Shown: piece by piece, positions 1 through 5,906 of the stretch
Layout of the letters: each line of letters begins with the position of its first letter
Position numbering within the stretch: the first letter of the stretch is position 1
Assembly: GCA_007129455.1 (NCBI GenBank)
Contig: SKVL01000001.1
Location: 1-7,321 of the forward strand
Source: Candidatus Campbelliibacteriota bacterium
GTDB lineage: Bacteria > Patescibacteriota > Minisyncoccia > Phycocordibacterales > CSBR16-193
Reading direction: 5' to 3'
DNA: 7,321 bases
Program-made: the position numbers and the translations under genes
The notes under the pieces: generated by a model
What the model saw: only the letters and a program-made list of their open reading frames with translations
What the model was told of the DNA's origin: nothing
The model's database searches: none

Positions 1-1
1 C

Positions 2-2071
2 TTTGCTTTTTTTGTTGTCTCGGCAACCGTCATTGATTCACAGAGGCTGTGGTTTCGCCTTTTTAACGCCTCACTGGTCGCGGCGATGGTAATGGCGATG
101 ATAGCCCTGGCTCAGTACGCCGATGGTGCCAATCGTGCCGACGGTCTTTTGGGGAACCCCATCTACCTGGCCGGATATATGCTTTTCCATGTCTTTGTGG
201 CGCTCTTTTTTACACTTCGGTCTGTAAACAAAAATATATATATTTCAGCCGTTTATGCATCTATGACGGTATTTTTCGCCTCTCTGATTTTCGTCACCGG
301 AACCCGCGGAGCGATGTTGGGTTTGGTCACCGGGCTTTTCATTGCCACCTTTTTGGTGGTTGTGAGAAGGGGAGAAAAAAAATGGATAAGATACGCCGGC
401 CTCGGCGGTCTTGTTGTTGCAATGTTAATGGGCGGACTTTTTTCTTTGGTTGTTTTCACCAACAACTATGAGCCGGCCAAAGATATGGTCTGGGCGCAGA
501 GTTTCAAAGAATCAGTCAAGGATCTGCCCGCCGTTAACCGTTTTTCAAGAATCACCTTCTCCGAAGGGGACGCCAAGGCTCGTTTTCTTTTGTGGGGTAT
601 TGCAACTGAAGGCATGAAAGAGAATCCTGTTTTGGGATTGGGTCAGGAAAACTTTATTCATCTTTTTAACTCAAAATATCGCCCGGAGCTCTTTGAAAGA
701 GAGATGTGGTTCGACAGAGCTCATAACATTTTTTTGGAGTGGGGCGTTGCCGGCGGTATACCGGCAATGGCTTTGTATATAGCTATATTTTTGAGTGCCA
801 TAATGATGCTCTGGAGAGCTAAAGAGCTCGACTATTATATTAAAGCGGTCTTTTCCGCACTTCTGGTCGCTCACGCAGTTCAGTGTTTCTTTGTTTTTGA
901 GAACATTGCCAGCCATGTTCTTTTCATTACTTTCATTGCTTTTGTTGTGGCGGTTACAACTGCTGATAAGGACCGTTCAAACAGCTCCCGAGAGCTTTTA
1001 CTTCATCCCGGTGTTTTCAAATGGGCCGTTATTCCTTTCGTTGTGATTATAACTTCGGTTTTTACGTACAACGTTCATATAAAGGCTTTACAGGCCAATC
1101 TTTCGGTAATTGAAGGAATGCTGGCGATAGAGTGCGGACTTCAAACAACCCGTCTTCCTTGGGGTGAGTCAACTATGCAGTCGGCACAGCAGTTTCAAGG
1201 GGGTAAATGCGCTCGGTTCTTGCCCGAAGAGATAGGCTCAAGGTATTCCCGAGGAGGAGAGTACTCCGGAGAGGAAATAATGGCTCATATGTTCACTTTA
1301 TCGGGAGAAGCTTTTGAAAAAGCGGGAGACAAAAGTCCCATCGGACGACAGGAGGCGGCCGAGCTTTTTTCCCTTCAGATATTGAGAGTACTTAACTCCA
1401 ATGTCGGCAATGAGACAAAAAACTCACTCTTGAACAGAGTGGAGTTGGCGTTAATGGATCTGAATCAGGGGGAACCGAAGAAGACACGACCTCTTCTTTT
1501 CCTGGGGCGACTGTACTTTAATATCGGCGCAAACGAAAAAGCGGTTCAGATCTTGGAGCTTGCTCTTTCCACCGCTCCGGAGAGGCAACACGTTCTCATT
1601 CTTCTGGGCCAGATTTATAACAGGTTGGGTGAGGACGAAAAAGCTCTTGAGGTTCTCAAAAAATCCCATGAACTGGAGACCTCTTTCAAGGAACCAAGGA
1701 TGCGTTATGCGGCGATGCTTCTGTACCTTGGAGAGGAAGAGGAGTATGAGAGAGTGATTGAACCTTTGTCGGAAGAAGATATTATTTTTGAAGATTTGCT
1801 ACTAGAGCCTTTTATGGAGAGGAGAGAGTATGACAGAGTTATTGAGATCAGAGAAAAAAGGATAGCAACTTTGATAGATAAGTTCGAACAAGACCCCGAA
1901 AGGCCCAATGACAACGATCTGGAGAACATCTGGATGGAGTATCAGCGCTTGGTACAGACTTATCGCAACATCGATGATTTAACGAAGGCCATAGAGGTTG
2001 CCGAAAGAGCCGGAGATCAATTTCCGCAACTGGAAAACGCCGTTCAAAACCTTATCGAATCGATAAAGTGA
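2..2071 (+). CDS. Wzy/O-antigen ligase-type membrane protein with C-terminal TPR region (5' partial)
   Basis: The reading frame is open to the left edge of the window, so the gene begins upstream. The ATG at 86 is internal: the 28 codons before it continue the same hydrophobic membrane sequence. The visible part is 689 residues. Hydrophobic segments fill roughly the first 150 visible residues, then a loop and more membrane segments follow up to about nt 1075. Hallmarks of the Wzy_C/O-antigen ligase family are GNPIYLAG, TGTRGAM (the usual T-x-S/T-R-G), RFLLWGIATEGMKENPVLGLG and RAHNIFLEWGVAGGIPA. Family members transfer or polymerise lipid-linked glycans at the outer face of the cytoplasmic membrane. 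The soluble C-terminal third carries at least two TPR-like units (about nt 1480-1700: FLGRLYFNIGANEKAVQILELA, LLGQIYNRLGEDEKALEVLKKS) and further helical sequence. Ligase, polymerase and protein glycosyltransferase cannot be told apart here. The family is fairly certain, the substrate unknown. Confidence -1.
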   Translation, partial: FAFFVVSATVIDSQRLWFRLFNASLVAAMVMAMIALAQYADGANRADGLLGNPIYLAGYMLFHVFVALFFTLRSVNKNIYISAVYASMTVFFASLIFVTGTRGAMLGLVTGLFIATFLVVVRRGEKKWIRYAGLGGLVVAMLMGGLFSLVVFTNNYEPAKDMVWAQSFKESVKDLPAVNRFSRITFSEGDAKARFLLWGIATEGMKENPVLGLGQENFIHLFNSKYRPELFEREMWFDRAHNIFLEWGVAGGIPAMALYIAIFLSAIMMLWRAKELDYYIKAVFSALLVAHAVQCFFVFENIASHVLFITFIAFVVAVTTADKDRSNSSRELLLHPGVFKWAVIPFVVIITSVFTYNVHIKALQANLSVIEGMLAIECGLQTTRLPWGESTMQSAQQFQGGKCARFLPEEIGSRYSRGGEYSGEEIMAHMFTLSGEAFEKAGDKSPIGRQEAAELFSLQILRVLNSNVGNETKNSLLNRVELALMDLNQGEPKKTRPLLFLGRLYFNIGANEKAVQILELALSTAPERQHVLILLGQIYNRLGEDEKALEVLKKSHELETSFKEPRMRYAAMLLYLGEEEEYERVIEPLSEEDIIFEDLLLEPFMERREYDRVIEIREKRIATLIDKFEQDPERPNDNDLENIWMEYQRLVQTYRNIDDLTKAIEVAERAGDQFPQLENAVQNLIESIK

Positions 2072-2090
2072 GGACTTTTTAAAAGTGTCC

Positions 2091-2118
2091 GTTTCCACAG
2101 ATCAAATAAAGTGGAAAC
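2091..2118. promoter_or_regulatory. Perfect 8-bp inverted repeat upstream of the 2139 gene
   Basis: GTTTCCAC (2091-2098) and GTGGAAAC (2111-2118) are exact reverse complements separated by 12 AT-rich bases. The right arm ends two bases before the TG of the extended -10 element, so the dyad covers the region where the -35 element and spacer would lie. No T-run follows, which argues against an intrinsic terminator for the upstream gene. An operator site is the natural reading, but no regulator is identified. A third TTTCCAC copy lies at 2170-2176, inside the gene. Confidence -1.
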
Positions 2119-2120
2119 AG

Positions 2121-2129
2121 TGTTATAAT
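2121..2129 (+). promoter_or_regulatory. Extended -10 promoter (TGT-TATAAT)
   Basis: TGTTATAAT is an exact match to the extended -10 consensus TGn-TATAAT. No good -35 hexamer lies 16-18 bp upstream, which extended -10 promoters tolerate. Transcription would start near 2136, only about three bases before the ATG at 2139. The mRNA would therefore be almost leaderless, with no room for a ribosome-binding site. Confidence -1.
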
Positions 2130-2138
2130 CTCTTTGCC

Positions 2139-2675
2139 ATGGTTAACAAAAGATTTGCTTTTTTAGGAATTTCCACTGTTTTTTTGTTTGTATTTCTTTT
2201 TCTGTTCTTTCTATCAAATGATATAGAGAACGGACCTGTTCCTCCTCGAGGTCCGGATGAGGTCTACCTTAAAGCCTTTAATGGGGATATTCAAGCCGTT
2301 TGCGTTTTGAGGTCTATCGGTCGACACGGTTTTCCGCATGAAGGAGATGCCTTTGTAGATGACGGTGTCATTCACTTTACCTTTGAAGGAGGTGGCGAAA
2401 AAGGCTCAATGTTAATGACGGCCGAAGAGGATCTCTATATATGGATGGAAGGATCCGACGAAGGGATGTTCCTCTCCGCCGGTTTCATTAAAAATGAGGG
2501 ACAAAACTTTGGTGAAGGGGGCGCTTTCATGAATACTCCGCTTAGCAGTTTTTTTCACGAACTTAACGAAGAGGGGGAGTTGGAGTGCAGAGAGGAGAGC
2601 TTTGAAGAGGACCTGATGCTTCCGCCGAAGAACATTAAGTTTATCTCTGTCGCCGAGCAGTTTAATTTTAATTAA
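2139..2675 (+). CDS. Small signal-anchored/exported protein with two cysteines, unknown function
   Basis: The protein is 178 residues. The ATG at 2139 is preferred over an in-frame GTG at 2085: it places a basic MVNKR directly before a hydrophobic segment (residues 6-25), and the extended -10 at 2121-2129 lies inside the longer frame. The rest is hydrophilic, acidic and probably extracytoplasmic. Cysteines occur only at 55 (DIQAVCVL) and 150 (ELECREE), consistent with one disulfide. The order Cys, a glycine-rich hairpin (FTFEGGGEKGSMLM), DLYIWMEG, then Cys followed by PPKNIKF recalls exported beta-sheet proteins of the LolA/DUF4412-like kind that I associate with related genomes. That link is a remote impression, not a demonstrated homology. 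The gene sits between the glycan-polymerase-like gene and truB, and its own promoter suggests independent transcription. Confidence -1.
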   Translation: MVNKRFAFLGISTVFLFVFLFLFFLSNDIENGPVPPRGPDEVYLKAFNGDIQAVCVLRSIGRHGFPHEGDAFVDDGVIHFTFEGGGEKGSMLMTAEEDLYIWMEGSDEGMFLSAGFIKNEGQNFGEGGAFMNTPLSSFFHELNEEGELECREESFEEDLMLPPKNIKFISVAEQFNFN

Positions 2676-2681
2676 AGAAGC

Positions 2682-2700
2682 CCTTTTATTCTTTAAAAGG
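2682..2700 (+). terminator. Weak hairpin after the 2139 gene, possible terminator
   Basis: CCTTTTA (2682-2688) pairs with TAAAAGG (2694-2700) around a 5-nt loop, starting seven bases after the stop codon. The stem is perfect but AT-rich. The nearest T-run (2724-2729) is more than 20 bases downstream, so this is at best a weak intrinsic terminator. AAAGAA (2674-2679) can alternatively pair with TTCTTT (2689-2694). Confidence -1.
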
Positions 2701-2728
2701 TCGATCATTCAAGTTCGGTTTCGTTTTT

Positions 2729-2737
2729 TGTTTTAAT
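2729..2737 (+). promoter_or_regulatory. Possible extended -10 element just before truB
   Basis: TGT-TTTAAT matches the TGn-TATAAT pattern with one mismatch and ends four bases before the truB ATG at 2742. The stretch is T-rich, so a chance match is possible. If used, transcription would begin at or just inside the start codon, which is awkward. No clear -35 is visible. Read-through from the upstream gene is an alternative. Confidence -1.
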
Positions 2738-2741
2738 TTTC

Positions 2742-3431
2742 ATGGAAAAAGTCCCCAAAAACATTATTTTAATCGACAAACCAAAGGGAATAACTTCTTT
2801 TGACTGCATACGCAGACTGAGGCCCGTTTTGGGCGTTAAGAAGATGGGGCACGCCGGTACTCTCGATCCCTTGGCTACGGGGTTGATGATCATCGGGGTT
2901 GGGAAAGGAGGGACTCGGGTGCTTAATGAATTTAGCGGTCTTGATAAGGTCTACACCGCAGTCGCAAAGCTGGGCGAGAGAACAACCACGGGCGATGAAG
3001 AGGGCGAGGTTTTGGAGAGGAAGACCGTGGAAATTGATTCCAAAGACGCCAAAGAGGCGACCTTAAACCTTAAGGGAGAGCAAAATCTCCCCGTTCCTTT
3101 GTATTCCGCGATCAAAAAAAAGGGAAAGCCACTCTATTGGTACGCCAGAAGAGGGCTTCCGGTGGATATTCCTCTGAAAAAGATGGTTGTCAAAGAGATT
3201 GATTTTGAAGGAATGTATAAAGAAAACGGTATTACTTTCATTGGTTTTCGTGTAAATGTTTCCGCCGGGACATATATCAGGTCTTTGGTCGAGGAGTTGG
3301 GCCGAAAACTCGGGGTACCCGCGACAACTTCCGCCATAAGGCGCCTTAACATCGGTTGTCATTCAGTCAATGAGGCAGGTTCATTGGAGGATATTGAGGC
3401 GGGAAAAGTGGTTTTTGACCTTGAGTTTTGA
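2742..3431 (+). CDS. truB: tRNA pseudouridine(55) synthase TruB, short form without PUA domain
   Basis: TruB isomerises U55 in the T-loop of elongator tRNAs to pseudouridine. Family landmarks appear in order: ILIDKPKGITSFD (residues 9-21); GHAGTLDPLATGLM (36-49) with the catalytic aspartate at D42; DKVYTAVAKLGERTTTGDEEG, holding the active-site tyrosine and the T-x-D-x-x-G turn; PVPLYSAIKKKGKPLYWYARRG; and GTYIRSLVEELG with the conserved arginine. The usual Q-x-P-P before YSA reads NLPVPLYSA here. At 229 residues the protein is much shorter than E. coli TruB (314) because it ends soon after the catalytic fold and has no C-terminal PUA domain. This looks like a natural short version, since the frame ends cleanly and no PUA sequence follows. 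The start gives the standard distance to the first motif. No Shine-Dalgarno is visible upstream. Confidence -1.
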   Translation: MEKVPKNIILIDKPKGITSFDCIRRLRPVLGVKKMGHAGTLDPLATGLMIIGVGKGGTRVLNEFSGLDKVYTAVAKLGERTTTGDEEGEVLERKTVEIDSKDAKEATLNLKGEQNLPVPLYSAIKKKGKPLYWYARRGLPVDIPLKKMVVKEIDFEGMYKENGITFIGFRVNVSAGTYIRSLVEELGRKLGVPATTSAIRRLNIGCHSVNEAGSLEDIEAGKVVFDLEF

Positions 3432-3474
3432 CTACACGCACCTTGTTTTAAGAGGAGGCAATATATAAGGAGTG

Positions 3475-3502
3475 TTGTCAAATTTGTATAAATGTGTATT
3501 AT
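3475..3502 (+). promoter_or_regulatory. Promoter predicting a leaderless mRNA for the FN3 gene
   Basis: TTGTCA (3475-3480) and TATTAT (3497-3502) are separated by 16 bp and each differs from consensus by one base. A start seven bases after the -10 falls on 3509, the A of the chosen ATG. That would make the transcript leaderless. An alternative -10, TATAAA at 3487-3492, has no -35 at the right distance. Confidence -1.
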
Positions 3503-3508
3503 GGGGCT

Positions 3509-4189
3509 ATGAAAAATAGCCGATATATTACTATTCCTTTGTTTTTGGCAATAGCGGTTGTCGTTTCTTTCCTTTTTGCGCCTTTTTTGTTTTCAGCCCT
3601 ATTTGCCGACATGACAGAGCCTGATATCGAAAAAGAGTGTGGTGAGATAGTGCTGAGTTGGGAGTCCGCCAAAAGGGCGGAGAGCTACATTCTTTACAGA
3701 GATGGCACACAAGTGTACAGCGGTAGAGGTCGAAGCTATGTTGACAGACCTTTGGTGGTGAGTGAATTTTACATATATTCCTTGATCGCCTTAAACGACG
3801 GCGGAATCAGCGAGGAGTCTCAAGAAGTTGTGATAAAGACGAAGAGACCGTGTCCTCCCGAGCCGCCCGAGAGCATATTGGTTTACGAGTCACCGTGTGA
3901 AGGAGAAGTTTCTTTTGAGTGGTCTCCTTCTCCGAGAGCTGAAACTTATCAGGTTGCCAGGTCTCCTGTCCCCGGATCAACCGGTACTGTTTTTGCTTGG
4001 ATGATGGAAGATATCGTTTACGAAGGAGGGGGGACATATTTCAGAGGAGACGGCTTGCAGGCGGGCGGTCTTTATTCATATAAAATTAGGGCGGGAAATG
4101 AGTCAGGATGGAGTGACTGGAGTAGTAAATTCATCAGAGCCAGCCGTGTCTGCCCTCCGGAGAAGCCTCTTCCTCCTGTTGGAAGCTGA
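3509..4189 (+). CDS. Exported protein with two FN3-like repeats bounded by cysteine pairs
   Basis: The protein is 226 residues. The ATG at 3509 is chosen over the in-frame GTG at 3494 because it gives a compact signal sequence (MKNSRY, then a hydrophobic stretch at residues 7-33) and coincides with the predicted transcription start. Two beta-sandwich repeats follow. Repeat 1 (about 40-120) shows EIVLSWESAKRAESYILYRDG and FYIYSLIALNDGG. Repeat 2 (about 123-220) shows EVSFEWSPSPRAETYQVARS and YSYKIRAGNESGWSDWS. These are fibronectin type III hallmarks: a tryptophan strand, A-x-x-Y, and Y-x-(Y/L)-x-(I/V)-x-A. Each repeat starts and ends with cysteine (C44/C115 and C130/C215) and closes with CPPE-x-P, so it is an internal duplication with a probable disulfide in each unit. 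No catalytic motif is visible. A role as an envelope or adhesion-type surface protein is inferred only from fold and export. Confidence -1.
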   Translation: MKNSRYITIPLFLAIAVVVSFLFAPFLFSALFADMTEPDIEKECGEIVLSWESAKRAESYILYRDGTQVYSGRGRSYVDRPLVVSEFYIYSLIALNDGGISEESQEVVIKTKRPCPPEPPESILVYESPCEGEVSFEWSPSPRAETYQVARSPVPGSTGTVFAWMMEDIVYEGGGTYFRGDGLQAGGLYSYKIRAGNESGWSDWSSKFIRASRVCPPEKPLPPVGS

Positions 4190-4231
4190 TTTAAAAAAAG
4201 GTGATTTTGTGTGAAGCTTTACTGTCAATCA

Positions 4232-4259
4232 GTTTTCTTTCTTCGGAGCGAAAGAAAAC
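4232..4259. other. Perfect 10-bp hairpin downstream of the FN3 gene
   Basis: GTTTTCTTTC (4232-4241) and GAAAGAAAAC (4250-4259) are exact reverse complements around the 8-nt loop TTCGGAGC, and the loop start can also be read as a C(TTCG)G tetraloop. There is no T-run on the + strand side. The right arm shares AAAC (4256-4259) with the left arm of the next hairpin, so the two stems cannot both form completely. Confidence -1.
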
Positions 4260-4279
4260 CCCTTTGAATAAAGGGGTTT
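4256..4279 (+). terminator. Intrinsic terminator, probably bidirectional
   Basis: AAACCCCTTT (4256-4265), loop GAAT, AAAGGGGTTT (4270-4279): a perfect 10-bp stem with a four-G:C core, preceded by As and followed on the + strand by the AT-rich ATTAATTAT. Read on the - strand the stem is followed by TTCTTTC. It lies 66 bases after the stop of the FN3 gene and is the best terminator for it. Confidence -1.
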
Positions 4280-4301
4280 ATTAATTATCCACAAAAATTT
4301 T

Positions 4302-4331
4302 TTGTAAATATCTTTTTTTTCGGGTTATAAA
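4302..4331 (+). promoter_or_regulatory. Candidate promoter for the HhH/PKD/LTD gene
   Basis: TTGTAA (4302-4307), an 18-bp spacer and TATAAA (4326-4331). The predicted start near 4338 coincides with the first base of an 11-bp hairpin, so the transcript would begin with a 5' stem-loop and have a leader of about 89 nt. A second, weaker candidate (TTGTTT 4383-4388, 18 bp, TAAAAT 4407-4412) would start near 4419 and give an almost leaderless mRNA. The region is very AT-rich, so chance matches are a concern. Confidence -1.
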
Positions 4332-4337
4332 TAAAAA

Positions 4338-4361
4338 TAACACTGAAACCTTTCAGTGTTA
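4338..4361. other. Perfect 11-bp hairpin in the leader of the 4427 gene
   Basis: TAACACTGAAA (4338-4348) and TTTCAGTGTTA (4351-4361) are exact reverse complements separated by CC. On the + strand the hairpin would form the very 5' end of the predicted transcript and is not followed by a T-run. On the - strand it is followed by TTTTTATTTATAA and has the form of an intrinsic terminator, although no - strand gene is visible. A small second stem, AGGG (4365-4368) with CCCT (4376-4379), and the T-run 4386-4391 follow on the + strand. Confidence -1.
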
Positions 4362-4426
4362 AATAGGGCTGTCGACCCTGTCTTGTTTTTTCGGGATAAA
4401 AAAATTTAAAATAAATAAAAAAAATC

Positions 4427-5782
4427 ATGCGTAAAAAAGTTTTTTCTCTGTATGGTGTGTGTTTACTAGCGGCCGTGGTGGCCGTTTTTTGTTTGTCATT
4501 TTCAAACGCTTACGCCTTTGATTGTGATTCTTTTCTAAGGATCGATATAAACAGCGCATCAAAGGAAGAGTTGGAGTGCTTGAGAGGGATCGGCCCCACT
4601 TATGCTCAGAGGATTATTGAAAACAGACCTTTCTCGAGCTTGGATGACCTTCAAAGGGTAAGCGGAATAGGCTCGGTAACGGTTCTGAACATAAAAGAGC
4701 AAGGAATGGCTTCCGTCGGGGATGGAAATGTTGTTCGTGAAGGGTATGAAGAGGAGATCGAAGAGGAAGAGCCGGCGGATGATCCGGAGGATGGAAGTGA
4801 AGAGGGAGAGATTGAAAAAGAAGTTTCTGTAAAAAAGGTTTCTGCACATTCTTCTCCAGTCGAGATATCTTTTGTTGATGATATCGGTGTCGTGAAGATA
4901 GGTGCGGGTAGAGATAGACTTGTTTCGGTTGAGAGCGATGTTCATTTCAGGGCCTATATCGAAGATGAGAGCGGTTTGAGGCGTGGGGCTGAGTTTGAGT
5001 GGGCTTTGGGTGATGGATCGGTAAAGAAAGGGAGGGAGATAGAGCATAGGTATTTTGCACCGGGGTTTTATTCGGTGATTTTGACAGTAAAGATCGGAGG
5101 AGAGGAGGCGGTTTCTCGGGTGGAGGTTGAGGTCATAGAGCCGAAGATGACCATAGAAAGAGCGGATGAAAAGGTCATTGTTCTGTCGAACTCCTCCGGA
5201 GGGGAGATGAACCTCGGGGGTTGGGAGATAAAGGCTGGAGACAAGAACTTTTCGATCCCTCAAAACACCGTTGTGCGTGCCGGGGGAGTGATAACTTTAC
5301 CGAAGCAGGTTACCGAGTTGGGAATCGAAGTAGGAGAAGAGATTGAACTTCACTCACCTCTCGGGGGCTTCAATGATTCCTATGTCAGAGTTGCCGGGGC
5401 TGTTTTGGGAGAGAGTGACTTGCAGGCGGTTTCGGATACGGCGGAAGGCTTTCGTGAAGAAGGAAACGAAGAACTGGTTTTGGAGATATCTTTCCTTCGT
5501 GAAGAGATAAATCGTTTAGTGGCCGGACGGCAAACACCCGCTCCCGTCACCGGTGCGGGGGAGGAGGGCTCCGTAACTATGGAAAAAGCCGTGGAGAGGG
5601 AGGAAGAAAGCGAGCAACAAGAGGTGGAGACACAGGACCTCGGGGAAGACCTTAAAGAAGAAACAGTTTCCGCGAACAGTCGAGTGGAGACGGTTTACGA
5701 AGGTGATTTAGAGAAGAGGGGGCTTTGGAGAAGAATCTTAAGCTTCCCCTCTATGGTTTTTGGACAAAACCGGTCTGATTGA
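4427..5782 (+). CDS. Exported ComEA-type helix-hairpin-helix protein with PKD and lamin-tail domains
   Basis: The protein is 451 residues. Residues 1-30 form a signal peptide (MRKK, hydrophobic core, likely cleavage after AYA). A ComEA-type double helix-hairpin-helix unit follows at about 39-93: IDINSASKEELECLRGIGPTYAQRIIENRPF...L..VSGIGSVTV. Both G-I-G turns are intact, as expected for sequence-independent DNA backbone binding. Cysteines 33 and 51 could form a disulfide. After an acidic linker (about 103-135) comes a PKD-like domain (about 168-236: FEWALGDGS, EIEHRYFAPGFYSVILTV). Next is a lamin-tail-like domain (about 240-329: NLGGWEIKAGDKNFSIPQNTVV, EIELHSPLGG). A short predicted coiled coil (about 345-366) and a charged tail complete the protein. 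ComEA family members bind DNA outside the membrane during transformation. The domain calls are solid, while a role in DNA uptake is inference: no comEC, comF or pilus gene is in the window. No Shine-Dalgarno precedes the ATG. Confidence -1.
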   Translation: MRKKVFSLYGVCLLAAVVAVFCLSFSNAYAFDCDSFLRIDINSASKEELECLRGIGPTYAQRIIENRPFSSLDDLQRVSGIGSVTVLNIKEQGMASVGDGNVVREGYEEEIEEEEPADDPEDGSEEGEIEKEVSVKKVSAHSSPVEISFVDDIGVVKIGAGRDRLVSVESDVHFRAYIEDESGLRRGAEFEWALGDGSVKKGREIEHRYFAPGFYSVILTVKIGGEEAVSRVEVEVIEPKMTIERADEKVIVLSNSSGGEMNLGGWEIKAGDKNFSIPQNTVVRAGGVITLPKQVTELGIEVGEEIELHSPLGGFNDSYVRVAGAVLGESDLQAVSDTAEGFREEGNEELVLEISFLREEINRLVAGRQTPAPVTGAGEEGSVTMEKAVEREEESEQQEVETQDLGEDLKEETVSANSRVETVYEGDLEKRGLWRRILSFPSMVFGQNRSD

Positions 5783-5871
5783 GGAAGGTTAAAAGTTCTC
5801 CACAAGAAATCCACACTTTAATCAGGTTTCAGTCTCTTTTGTTGATTCCTTGAGGAGGGGTCTTTGAACTT

Positions 5872-5900
5872 TTGACATCCTCTCTAATTTCCTTTATATT
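5872..5900 (+). promoter_or_regulatory. Promoter of the rplJ-rplL operon
   Basis: TTGACA (5872-5877) is an exact -35 consensus, followed by a 17-bp spacer and TATATT (5895-5900, one mismatch to TATAAT). This is the best promoter in the window, as expected for ribosomal protein genes. The predicted start is near 5907, three bases before the structured L10 leader. The 90 bases between the previous stop and this promoter hold no gene or convincing structure. Confidence -1.
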
Positions 5901-5906
5901 CTATTT

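Noticed and set aside
86..88. ATG as the start of the first gene
   Set aside because: The frame stays open to base 2 and the upstream 28 codons continue the membrane-protein sequence, so the gene is truncated by the window rather than starting here.
2085..2087. GTG as the start of the small exported protein
   Set aside because: It adds 18 residues before the basic signal-anchor start and lies upstream of the extended -10 promoter. The ATG at 2139 fits better.
3453..3458. AGGAGG Shine-Dalgarno between truB and the FN3 gene
   Set aside because: No start codon lies 5-10 bases downstream. The GTG at 3472 opens only a 15-codon frame, which overlaps the promoter of the FN3 gene.
4338..4361. Terminator for a - strand gene
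   Set aside because: The hairpin plus T-run is terminator-like on the - strand, but no - strand gene is present to its right. It is listed as a hairpin only.
4559..5263. A 234-codon open frame on the - strand
   Set aside because: It is antisense to the well-supported HhH/PKD/LTD gene, and its translation shows no recognisable domain. It is a shadow of purine-rich coding sequence.
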